Shown one piece after another: positions 23,576 to 34,960 of a stretch of 64,000 nucleotides of DNA. The notes beneath the pieces were generated by a model, which made no database searches, was not told the origin of the DNA, and was given only the letters and a program-made list of their open reading frames with translations. The stretch lies in NCBI GenBank assembly GCA_003993805.1, contig RSEF01000003.1:42804308-42868307 (forward strand), in the 5' to 3' direction. The first letter of the stretch is position 1. The number at the start of each line of letters is the position of its first letter. Source of the stretch: Himantopus leucocephalus (lineage: Eukaryota > Chordata > Aves > Charadriiformes > Recurvirostridae). A program made the position numbers and the translations under genes.

Positions 23576-24997
23576 ACTAAAATAGCTCACAGGTATACAC
23601 GTACATACATTTGAAAACAGCTACTGCCTACATGTGAGGAGGCTTGAAAAGGGGATTGCAGATACTGTGACTCTCCTGACCTTCTCAAGCTTGTCCCCAG
23701 GTTCTCTTAACAGAGAAAAGGGAGTTAGTGTCCCCTTTGCTAGCACGACTGGAAGAAGGAAAGTAATGCCCTGGGCCCCTCATGATGATCTGCTGTCCAA
23801 AGATGACAGAGCATTCTAGTGGATGGATCATCAAAGGACAGAGTAACCATGTGGTAATAAACTAGAAAGTACTGAGCATTTGGGATAATAACAGGAAAGA
23901 ATAGGACGGAGGTCTGCTGAGAAGAAGCATTTTTTAGAGAGACAAGGTCATGGGAATCAGAGGGTCACAAGCAAAAGCAAAGCTTGCAGGAAGATCATGG
24001 AGTGAGCATCATAAATTTAAATCACTCTGTGTTGGAACTTAATGTTCATTGTTCATTAGAGTGAAACATGATGAGATTCCCTCTGTAACTCTACATGAGC
24101 CTGTATCACTATGGAGGTCACAAGACTCAGGAACAACTTCAAAAAAAGTGTATTTTGCAGCAGAACTCTCTACAGAAAGACTTATTTTAAAGCACTGTTA
24201 GATGAGATGCTTGAGAAGAGATGCACATGAAGGGCAATATAGTAACTTGCCCTCTGCATTAGTGCAGGGTACAGAAGACTGTAAAATCCCTTCTTTTTTT
24301 CTCATGTGGAGATCTTACAGGGCACCAAAAGGACAAGCTCCTTGGGAACTCATATCCTGTTCTGGAGAACAGCTGGGCAAGAATGGGATGTGTTAACACT
24401 TGGCCAATGATCTGGTCAGTACGGAAGATACACTGCTGCGATATAATGGTACATAGCAGTAACTGCCTGGAGCAGGGCAAGAAGCATGGGAGGGACAGTA
24501 TCTCTCAGGTCCTTCCTAGGTCTGGTGCTAGGAGAGACTGTTTACATTTCTAGGGTTACCTTCATCTATTTCTATGTCTCGTTATTAGAACTGATAACTA
24601 TATTAATAAGGGACAGAAAAAAACCATCACGGAGGAAGTTATGCAGTAAAGTTATGCTTACACAGACGCGTGTACACTTTTCTTCATCCCAGTTTATAAC
24701 TTAGGAAAAATGCGATGGAAAACGGGACAGAAAAATATCAGCATCACGGAAACTGGCTAGATAAATAAAGCAGCCTTACAATCTTCCCATCTGCCATGCA
24801 GCCACATAAAAAATATGACACTTTTAATCTTTTCTAATATTTTATCAAAGTATCCTTCTTAAATCCTAATGCTTGTTATTTTTCAAGAATAGAGTCTCTA
24901 ATCCAGTAAGAATACTAGGACTTCTCTGTAGTAAGAGAACTGTAGTAGGGCAAGAAAGTATATAATTAGTCTTCTATTTAAATGTTCAGCACAGCAC

Positions 24998-25043
24998 TAA
25001 CTACTACACCTATTCCAAGTCAACTACTACACCTACTCCAAGT
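24998..25043 (+). repeat. 23-bp tandem duplication
   Basis: Two adjacent 23-bp copies (24998-25020 and 25021-25043) of a unit containing ACTACTACACCTA and TCCAAGT, differing at two positions. There is no N between them, so unlike the pairs at 32632, 33068 and 54477 this is probably a true small duplication. Confidence 0.8.
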
Positions 25044-28000
25044 CCTACTGTTTTGTTATTATCTAAAAATTCTAGCTCTGTGCAACAAAAGACTCCAGAC
25101 TATAACTGACTTCAGACTTTTAAAAAACACACAGGAGACAGGAATGTATGACGGGTTTCTCATATATGCAAAAACCAATTACAATATGAAGAAACATTGT
25201 TTTTTAAACAATGGGAATGGCATGTGGAAAAGCACTTTGAATGGGACAGGAAGACAGATATGGAAAAGGTATCCTTTACTTCCTATCTCCTCTTAGACTA
25301 AAGAACTCTGACCCTCTGATATCTTACTGTGTCAGATTTCAGAACACAGATAATACACACAGGGAAAACACATCTCCTTGTAGTCTGGTGATGAGATAGT
25401 ATTTAATGCACCTCAAGTTAAACCATCACTTCAGACTGAATAGGCACCCAAACCAAAAGTAATGCTAAATTTTTTATTATGTTTTACTTGGGATCCATAC
25501 TTTGACTGCAATGACTGTGAATTTCAGTTGTACACGGAACACACAAAAAAGGTGTTGCATTGACTCCCAGCAACAAAGCTTCTAGATGATAATCAATAAG
25601 AAAAGAGAGGCCAAGCACTGGTCTGGTGCTAGAGGTGGCTAGAAATTCAATAACAAATGATTAAGAGAGAAGCTCAGCCTCAACTTCTCTACAAACATTC
25701 AAACAGGCTAATAAAGTCTGAAACATTGGCACAGTCTTTCCTGTGACAGCCAAGCTACTATCTCACATCTGCTCCCTGTGCCTATAGAGCACCCAGCCTC
25801 ATGGAGCCTGGCCCTGCCTAGATTCTCTGCCTGATAGAAATACAACTTGCAACAACTGTCATTTAGAAAAAAAGTACATGATTTCTCAGATGAGTCTAAA
25901 TAATCATGAAAATTTAGAGAAGACACTTAACTCATTTCCCTCCCCCTTCATGACTGGATGATCTCTTTCACAAGGACAAAGACTTATTTCTGAAACTGAT
26001 TTTCTGAAGAAGAATCCATTGCCTAAGCTAGTGATGTAAACCCAGGAGAATATATCATTACCTTGAGCAGCTGTGAGTAAGACTGATTTTCGTTCAGAGT
26101 AGATGATGCTGTGGTGCAGCAAAGGCCAACAATTTTAATTACTGGTTTTTAGAACAGGATTGGATAAGGGAAGAAATATTTAATAAAGATAACACCTATT
26201 CTTATTAACTGTACGGTCTCAAAATTAGATTGTGGTTCATCTTTACACATACAGATAGTTGTGAGAGCCCTGCATAGAGGGAAAACAAAATTACTGATGT
26301 CAGTCCATGATTGGCCAGATTGGGTATTAATATTTCCTTTAATGAGGTTGCTTGTAAACATTTTCTTCCTTGAACAAGGTCACTAAGAAAGAAAATTCCT
26401 CCATCCAAAAAAAAAGATCTAATGTTTCCTGACCTCTCCTGGTCAACTGTTCAAAGTTAGCTATGCCAAGGGCTTTCTGCCTTCAGGAATCCACTCAGCA
26501 CACACCAAAGTTTCCTACAAGTTACTGAAATTTATTTGTGAGCTTAAGATAATTTGCTGAGTAGGGTGGATGTAAGTGTGTGCTCAAAGGCTAAAAAGTT
26601 TCATCTCAACAGCTTGCCTGAGGATGGTTGAATCATAACCTTAGACTCCAAAAACATTGTCAACAGGCAAAATTTTGGAGTGACAATTCTGCTGATCACT
26701 CCACACAAAATGCTAGTAAAAACTAGTGGGTAACAATTCAATATTTTCACTGTTTTTTTAAATTTCTTTTTCTTTTTTTTCTTCATAAGGTTTCTAGTAC
26801 CTTGAGTTGAAATTGTAGCTATGAAGTTCTATAAATATTATAATTTATTCTTAGACTAGACATGCATAAGTTCAAGAATTTACTGTACCTTTTTAATCTG
26901 AAAGCCTAAATTGTGAGCTTGGAGATAAATTATGTTTAAAATTAGTTGGACATAATGCATATAGTTGGCTGTAACACACCATGCATCTATAATGCTGAAA
27001 GAAGATTTTTTCTCCTCTTTTTTTTAAAAACTGTGTAAAGACTGTGAACTTTCCCCTGGCCTGAAACAGTCCAGATCCAAAAAAACAGGAGTAATTCAAT
27101 GAATTACAGTTATTTATTCTTCCTGACCCAAGGACTTATATTGCTGTTCACTTCATTTGGAATCTGCAGACTAATATAAACAGTGGCCCACTCATTTCTT
27201 CCCAAACACAGTTCAGTGTTTTAGCCTAGGATGTAACACTGCAGTTTTGTCACAGAGCAACAATAAAACATGAAGACCTGCACTAAAGCAACTCTGTACA
27301 GAAACAATCATGTTGCCCCTGGGAAAAAGAGGCATTATTTGCAAACACTAGGACTGATGCAATAACTTATTCATTGGAGAAGTGACAGGGTAGGAGCAAG
27401 AAAAGCAGGAACTCTCTTTTTTTCTACAAGAGGCTGCTGAGAACAAACTCTGTGTGTAGTCTACACTCCCAATTAAAAGAGGGACAGGGTGTGATGTCTG
27501 AGGCCGAGTAGCAAGGACTGGATTGTGTCCAAACTGCTAACCCCTAGATCTCACTGGCTGTATCCACACATGCCATGATCTCTGCTGGGTTACTGTAGCC
27601 CTGGGACACAAATGTTGGGTTTTTTTTTTCTTCCCCCTAGTTCACAGTGTCTGAAATAGAGTGAACCGTTAAGCAGTCTAGCAGTGGTTTAGTTACAGCA
27701 CAAGAGTACGGGTACATGTCATATGCCACAGCCTGTGACACGAGGGTATGTGTAGGTATCTGAAGTCGCAAAGCCTTTGGGCTAGCTTTGGAAGATTAGA
27801 TACGGCCAAGAACGAAGTCTGGTCCTGGCTTGTAACTGCCTTTAGATTGTGGTCCTTGGAGCGAATTGTCCCTAGACCGCTCCTGTGCTTTGTCTTGGAA
27901 AGAGATGTTTGGAGCTGGCAGGAAATCAGCTAACACTTAAGCAGTTTGGATATTCAGGGATCCAGTGCAAGGAGAGATCCCTGGCCCTCTCTCATTTAGC

Positions 28001-31000
28001 AATACAGATGTACCTGTATATCTGCAGTCAGAGGCATATCTATAAGTTTTTCAAGGGGGAAAGAGAGCAAGACTGTTAAAATTGAAAAAGTTACACTTGC
28101 AAATGAAAGGTTACCAAACCCCTTTTAAAGTAATTATTTGTTCTTGCTCTTCAGTCTCTATTGGACTTCTACCTAAACCGTCTTTCTTGTCGTGTCTTCT
28201 CTCCCTTGAGCTCTCTGAACCCACCGTTAACATCCTCCTCCTTTACCTTTTCCCCGCAAGGGCCTTTAACTGGTTATGCTCTTCCTAGTTTCCTTCCTTG
28301 TCTTTTTCCAGAAGAGGCTTTTTATTAACCTTTTGGGATCTTAGGGCTGACCCACTTTATGGCTCATTGACCAGTTCTCATTCCTTGAGTTCTTTCTCAG
28401 AGAAACTCATGTCTGTTTTCCTTTAATTGCAAATCTTTTATGATTCTCTCAAACTTCCTGCATGAAAAAACATTTGAATGTTTTCCAGCAGCACAGATCT
28501 TTCAAAGCACAGTTCTGCCAGCATGGGTTATTCTTATTTACAAGTAAGGCCACTAAACTTAAGGAAATGACTTAAGAAAGAAAAATAACTGCATCTAAAT
28601 CTGTTCCTTAATTCTCTAATTTTTTCCTTGAAATATAATAATTCTTATTTATGCATTTTATGTATTTAATATCCCTTAAAACAGTGACCCAATCCAGCAA
28701 TCCCACTCATCTTTAGAGCCATTAAATAGAATATGAAATTGCCATTTAGAGCCCCCTATTCACCATGTGTTGGAGATGCAATTATTGAAAACAAACAATG
28801 GGAAAAAACGTGTATTATATTGGACCTAAGTTTTCACAAAATGATTGATTTTTGTGTGTGTACTGATATTTACATTTTTATCATCTGAGGAGGGAATCTA
28901 ACTTCTGAAGAATGAGCCACAGCATTTGAACAAACGAGAGCATTGTGTTATTCCTGAGGGAAATCTACTGCCCTCTGCTTCTTCCATATTAGTAAATACA
29001 ATTCAGTTATTTAAGTACTCAGCACAGGACTTTGCCTCATCCAAAATGTAATTATTTTCTGCAGCTTATTCCCTGCAGCAGTGCTAAAGCACAAAGCAGA
29101 TTTTCATACTGCAATCATGGTACAATACTCTCAACTGCACTTTTGATTACTACTCTGTCAAATCTCAAAACCTTTTCTGTTAATTTAAGAAACATTTATT
29201 ATTATTCCACTTTACAAACAGAAAAATTAAGGGACCAAAGAAATACAGCTTGTCTACCTGGCAAAACAGAAAACACACAGGAAACTCAGTGGAGATTTCC
29301 TGACAACCAGAAGTAGCTTTCTGAAGTGGACCAGATCATGTTTCTTCCTAAGGCAAATGCCAGTTTCAAGTAATAACTGTCTCTGTGGGTATCCAGTGTG
29401 TGAAGCTGTGTAGTTATTCTTAATGCTCACAAGCCTCAGGAAAGCTCACCAACTTCACACATTCAGGTGGCTACCACATGGCAGAAATTAATGAAAAATC
29501 AAAAGGAAAACTTAGAGTCATTTTTTTTAAGGTGAATATGTAACAAAGAATTCTGTTGCTGGCTGCCAAATTCAGCCTTATTGGTGGGCATAGGACTGAC
29601 AAATTACAATTCAGCAAGCAGAGAAAGATACAGAACTTTGCAACAATTTCCATTCTGTGTGGTGGAGGAATTAAAAGGTTGGTCTTAAACATCTGCAGGC
29701 TGTTTCTGATCCCCATACATTGTGCCATCACTTTGAAAACAGGATGTATGCTTCACAGTGAAGTAAAACAAACAGGCTGATTTAACACAACAGCCGCACC
29801 AAATCACCCCTGACAGTGCAGTATTTTTCAAATAACCCTCTATCCAAAGACAGCAAAGTACAAAGATAGTAGAATTAGAGAGGAACTTCTGCTTGGAATG
29901 ATTCTCGCCTGAATAACACCTTACTTCTAAAGTTTCCACAGCATCATGTCCATTTCACATGGCAAACTATGACCAAGACTAACTTATTTTTCTTGTTTGC
30001 TGATGCTCATTTCCACATATTCAGCAGCATGCCCTGCACATTTCATACATCTAAGTGTTCTCAAAAACTTGGGAACGTTCCTGCCTGAGCATTTGCAACC
30101 TTGGGACTTATATTTAGTATCATATATATTATACGTACATACAGAACTTATAAGTACATTACCCTTATTATTTCACTGCCACTAACTCTGATCTTTTTTC
30201 TAGTTTCTATGATTTCTGAACATTCCCTAGAGTGTAGTAATGTTTTCTCAGGCTTTTCAGAATGACTTAAACAGAAATCCCTCCAAATCGCTCAGCCTTG
30301 CCTAAGAACTAGACCTTTGTCATCTCCAAAGAGCCCATCTTCACCAAGCATGCTTTAGCCCTCTCGGTACCAGATATAAACATCTGTTGCATGTGTTCTT
30401 CAGCAGAGTAACCACTCAGTTACTGTTCCAGCATCCGAAACAGCTGCTTTCAGCTGCTCCTGGCTGTGGTGGAGCCAGACCCAGAACTGAGAAGATGAAG
30501 CCTGCTGAACTTCCACTGGCCTCACTCCTTACTTTGAGGATGTCTTTTTTCAATTGAGAAGGAATAAACCAGGGAGGGTAAAAACTGGATTTCAAAAAGG
30601 AGTTAGATAAGAGAAAGATGGTGGGAAAGAGAAAGAGAACCTGAGTCTTTTAAGTCAGAGGATACAAATAACCAGCCCTGACATGGCCAGCATTTGTGCA
30701 TACAAATTGTCCTGTTCACTTTAAGGGGGCTGATCGCGTAGTAACAGCAAGCAGAAGAGAACAGCTTGGGCTATCCAGTTCTGCAGGCAAAGAAGCAAGA
30801 GGTGAACTGCTGCCTAACCATGTGTACACTCCCAGGCCTACCAAATGAAACCCAGGGTCTGCTGATCCTCCCAGTCTTGGCACCCTGCATGAAAAAAATG
30901 GATCTCTTCTTTGACTGAAGGTCTCACTTATCTTCAGTAATTCTTAGCTAAGATGAGTGAATTCTCTAACCGAGCGCCTGCTGTGTTTGAATAAAGGAGA

Positions 31001-32631
31001 AATGTTGCCACTCAGTAATAAGGAAGGATGCTTAGAGAAAGGAAAGGAATAGGCACGCCTGACTCGCTAGGCATAAGAAAGGCACTGGCACTGGTCCAAA
31101 AGGCAAAACCAGGGTGAAGTTAGTGCTAACAAAAAAAACCAGAGCAGCACACAGGAGGCACCGAGAGGCTTAAACTATGTATTTGGAAGTTATTTCTTGC
31201 TGAGATTGACTCCTGCTTCCTATGTCTAATAGTTTATCTCTTTCTTCAGACTCCGTTCTGTGAATGTTAAAGAATTCTTGGCATTGCAGGCTTTCTCTTT
31301 AGGATATCTGGCAAACGGAAAATATAATGAAGCAGCAGCTGAGGGCCCCAGCAGGTTTTCCCCTGTCAGAGGTCCCATACCTGTGCAGTCAACCAGCAAA
31401 GGATCCAAGCATATGCTATGTAACATGCACAGGCTACAATATGTGATACTTTTAATATTGCATACCTTGCAACCTTGCAAAGGTGACTTTTCAAAGTTGG
31501 CATCAGCATTGCTCGAAAACAGCCAAGAAGCTACAATATCACAAGGGAAGCAAAAGCTCATCACAAAGGATGTACCTATGCAGCTAAAGCTTATGCTAAA
31601 GGAGGTAAACCCATTGTGCAGCTCCACAGAGATATTTCAAAATAGGAACGGAGCTCAGACAAACGCAAACACCTAGCATGGCAGACTGAGTCCAGTGACT
31701 GATGAAAACCTCTTGCCTCCCCATGTGTCAAACCTTACACATTGAAAGCAAGGCAAACACCTGACTCCTACCACACAGCTTTTTGCAGCCCTCTGCTGCA
31801 GACCCTTTCTCAAAGCGAGCTGTTCCCTTCCCTCTCCCCTACTTCTCCCCACCACACTGTAGCTAACACACCCGGTCTTTCAGCCTGGAGACCGTGCTCC
31901 TTGTCAACCATTATCAACTACTTCGTAGATTTTCGAGGCTGTGGTGGGTGGGAGTTGGCACAGGCCATGCTGGGAGGGGAACCGCATGCTGGCACACTGT
32001 ACTTCTCCCAGTACAACTTTAATCTGATTTTTTTTCCACCATGATCCGGCACAGAAAAGGAACAACAGCACCCTCCGCTGGCCCCTGTCATGAAGACACC
32101 TGCAGTAAAGGGGCTGACTGGGGCTGCTGCTGGACCTGTTACGTTAAATCTAGAGAAATACACCTTTTTACTAAACATACTAATAGGTCATGCTCTCTGT
32201 AAGTAGCCCCCAGCTGCCTTCAGTCACTACACACATACATATCTTAAAAGCAGGGGCAGTGACTATAGAGCTTATGCACAGAAAGAGTACTTGTTTTTAG
32301 TGTTAATAACAAGATTCATAAACTATGTTACTATATATGAAAATATATATTTCCCAAACAGAATAATCTTAATTCACACTTTAGTTACAGTGCCAACCCT
32401 ATTTGGGAGTTTGTAATGAAAAGTTAATTTGGGTATTACCATCATAATATTTTTTTCTCCAAGATTTCTGGCCATTGGCTATGTCCAAAATTGAAACAAA
32501 AAAAGGACAATCTAAGCCACTGCGCATGAGGAAGACAGGGTGTCTGTGTGCATGACAGCTTGCAAAAACTGTCTTTCATTTGATCCAGAAGTAAATAGTA
32601 ACTCTCTGTGATTAAGCACATTCAGCATATT

Positions 32632-33056
32632 TTAACTTGTTTATTTTTCTTTGAAGATCACCTGTAAACTATTGATCTAAAAATCTTTATTTTGTGGAGT
32701 TATAGAAACCCTTTTGCCATGTTGAGGTATCCAGTAATAAACCCACAAAGGCCTATACTGAAAATAATGGTCTAACAGTTCATGATCTGATTACATACTT
32801 ATTTTGGGGGAGATATTTCCTTTCTTTTTAGCATATGTGCATTNTTAACTTGTTTATTTTTCTTTGAAGATCACCTGTAAACTATTGATCTAAAAATCTT
32901 TATTTTGTGGAGTTATAGAAACCCTTTTGCCATGTTGAGGTATCAAGTAATAAACCCACAAAGGGCTATACTGAAAATAATGGTGTAACAGTTCATGATC
33001 TGATTACATATTTATTTTGGGGGAGATATTTCCTTTCTTTTTAGCATACGTGCATA
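32632..33056. repeat. Two 211-bp copies around a single N (probable false duplication)
   Basis: 32632-32842 and 32845-33056 are nearly identical, with about five single-base differences. They are separated by one N at 32844. The layout suggests two contig ends, probably two haplotypes of the same locus, joined without being merged. Confidence 0.85.
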
Positions 33057-33067
33057 CATGCAGGTTA

Positions 33068-33324
33068 AAACAGTTTATTTTTATTTTAGTGGCTGCTCCT
33101 GCAGAGTAGCAATGATTTCAAGAGCTGGCTGATATGTATATTTGATTCTGATTACTCTTACCGATTACATAACCAAAAATACCTAGACTGAAACCNAAAC
33201 AGTTTATTTTTATTTTAGTGGCTGCTCCTGCAGAGTAGCAGTGATTTCAAGAGCTGGTTGATATGTATATTTGATTCTGATTACTCTTACCAATTACATA
33301 ACCAAAAATACCTAGACTGAAACC
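33068..33324. repeat. Two 128-bp copies around a single N (probable false duplication)
   Basis: 33068-33195 and 33197-33324 are the same 128 bp with three substitutions, separated by one N at 33196. It lies only 12 bp after the previous pair and follows the same pattern. Confidence 0.87.
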
Positions 33325-33937
33325 GGGAAAGGTCATTTATAGCCATTATATTTGCTTACTGTAGCTACATGGAATTTAGATATTTATGTGGAATTTAACT
33401 AGATAGAATGCACTTGAAATATGCTCTCCCAAGATCACATGAGTGAATAGACCCAGAATACATATGCAGTAGCTAGACTAATTCTTACCACAAATCTGGA
33501 TAACCTGACCATGTATAAGAATTCACATTGGATTAGATCTTCAGCCAGTATATTATAAAAACTTGAGCGAAATCAATAAATACAGTGACTTCAACTAAGA
33601 AAGCAATCATAGCTTCCAAGACAGAAACATGGCCCTGGGCAGGGGGATAAAATCAACATTTTCTGTCTGCCCAAATAGATAAGCAGTAGCACTGTTAGTA
33701 TATTTACCTATTCCAATTCTGGTGATGCTCAAGCTTCTTTCTAATAATCTGGCAGCATGTAGGTTGTTACGGAATTTAGAAATGCTCAGATTTTGTATTA
33801 TCCCAGCTAATAAAAAAAAAAAATCCTTATGTAATTGCTTAAATGTAACCAATTATGAAAAATATGCTTGAAGCTAATAAAAGCAAAAAATGTACAATGA
33901 AAGCTAAACACACTGATTCAAACTGTTAAGTCTATAC

Positions 33938-33960
33938 AGAATCATAGAATCACTTAAGTT
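33938..33960 (-). mobile_element. CR1 3' terminus running into an assembly gap
   Basis: ACAGAATCATAGAATCACTT on the plus strand is the reverse complement of the CR1 terminal octamer repeats (ATTCTATG-type). The body of the element is hidden by the gap that follows, so its length is unknown. Confidence 0.65.
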
Positions 33961-34060
33961 NNNNNNNNNNNNNNNNNNNNNNNNNNNNNNNNNNNNNNNN
34001 NNNNNNNNNNNNNNNNNNNNNNNNNNNNNNNNNNNNNNNNNNNNNNNNNNNNNNNNNNNN
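33961..34060. other. 100-N assembly gap
   Basis: Exactly 100 Ns, the usual placeholder for a gap of unknown size. The left flank is a CR1 end and the right flank enters a CpG island, so both repeat and high GC may have broken the assembly. Part of the putative GPR137B promoter could be missing here. Confidence 0.98.
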
Positions 34061-34263
34061 AAATAACAACATAAGCGACCCACAGCACACGGGTTAGACC
34101 CCTCGCACCCCCGGGGCCGCAGGCACGGCTCCCGCCGCCCACCCTCAGGCAACCGCGCCCCGGCGCTCCCTGACCGGCCCCGCGCGGCACCGCCTCCCGC
34201 GCCAGCCCGGCTCCGCCCCTGCCCTGAAGTTTGACGGTGGAAGCTGTTGCGCTCGGCCCTGCC

Positions 34264-34302
34264 AGCCCTAAAAATAATAATAATTAATAATTAAAAGAAA
34301 AC
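34264..34302. repeat. AT-rich simple repeat
   Basis: AATAATAATAATTAATAATT followed by an A-rich run. It is a short low-complexity patch that interrupts the GC-rich island. Confidence 0.8.
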
Positions 34303-34533
34303 CAAAACCAACAGCCAACCCAAACCGGAATTTAAGCCCATAAACAAGCAGCATAGTAAAACTTTTCCCATTTTCTTCTCACAGAGCCGTGCCCAGCCTT
34401 CAGCCACCACACTCAGCGGCTACGTCCGCCCAGCGGCAAACCGGCAGCCATGCCCCGCTACCCCGGCGGGCCCGCCCCGCCGCCACAGCCGGTTCCAACC
34501 AGTCCCGACCGGCGCCTGCGGCACGGCGCCGCT

Positions 34534-34548
34534 CCACTAGGGGGCGCC
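34534..34548 (+). promoter_or_regulatory. CTCF-type motif
   Basis: CCACTAGGGGGCGCC, a complete match to the vertebrate CTCF core (CCASYAGRKGGCRS), in forward orientation inside the CpG island. Long exact matches of this kind are usually occupied in vertebrates. Binding itself is inferred. Confidence 0.75.
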
Positions 34549-34960
34549 GTGGTGCCGAAGAGACATGGCCGGGCCGGCGTGAGGGGAGCGGGGCGGGCCG
34601 CGCCGGCCAGGGGTGGCGCTGATTCTCTGCCCGCGTTGTTTGAAGGGAAGGGCCGCGCGGAAGCCGTCTCCCTCTGTCTCACCGCTCCCTCTCACCCCTC
34701 CTCAGGGCCTGCGGCTGCCTTTGTGCTCCCGCGGTGGCCCCGCGCCTGAGGGAGAGAGGAGTGTGGGGTCATGGCGCGGGTTGAGGCCGCTCCCGGCACG
34801 GGGTGGCTATGAGCGGGCCTTCCCTGTCCCTTCCTGGCGGCAGATAGGGGTGGAGGGCTCGAGGTGAGGTGTCCCGGACGGTTTTTGCCTCCTTTCTGCT
34901 GACAGAGAGGCACCTCCGAGGGGGTGAGGGTGCAGCTCAGTCGGGGGGCTGTAGATTATG

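Larger units (their letters stand above)
20841..33937. other. Intergenic region between NID1 and GPR137B
   Basis: About 13 kb between the two promoters. Apart from the CR1 relic at 23095-23575, a 23-bp tandem repeat at 24998-25043 and two assembly duplications near 33 kb, I recognise no gene. The longest open reading (31260-31676, 138 codons) has no domain and an equally long overlapping reading on the other strand. Regulatory DNA is likely in such a divergent spacer, but the sequence alone does not locate it firmly. Confidence 0.75.
34078..34960 (+). promoter_or_regulatory. GPR137B: CpG island, probable promoter and 5' non-coding exon of GPR137B
   Basis: A sharply bounded GC- and CpG-rich block starts about 17 bp after the gap, is broken by an AT-rich patch at 34265-34330, and fades near 35 kb. 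No coding exon matches any family here; open readings of up to 99 codons are compositional. Strong donors follow on the plus strand: CCAG/GTAAAG at 34977/34978 and CGAG/GTGAGG at 34863/34864. Coding exon 1 of GPR137B at 40.9 kb has no CpG island and sits behind a good acceptor. The simplest reading is that transcription starts here and a non-coding exon splices about 6 kb downstream. A separate lncRNA is the alternative. Confidence 0.6.

Noticed and set aside
31226..31676. Overlapping open readings of 133 (minus) and 138 (plus) codons
   Set aside because: Opposed on the same DNA, no recognisable domain, no CpG island and no splice context. Chance is sufficient.
32248..32262. AGCAGGGGCAGTG as a CTCF site (similar ones at about 7905 and 18813)
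   Set aside because: One G short of the AGRKGGC core, so the spacing is broken.
32632..33324. A local minisatellite or segmental duplication
   Set aside because: Each pair of copies is split by a single N, which points to unmerged contig ends, not to a biological repeat.
34389..34749. Open readings of 77 and 99 codons in the intergenic CpG island
   Set aside because: Low-complexity Pro/Arg/Ala sequence caused by high GC. They do not match the N-terminal extension of mammalian GPR137B or any family I know.
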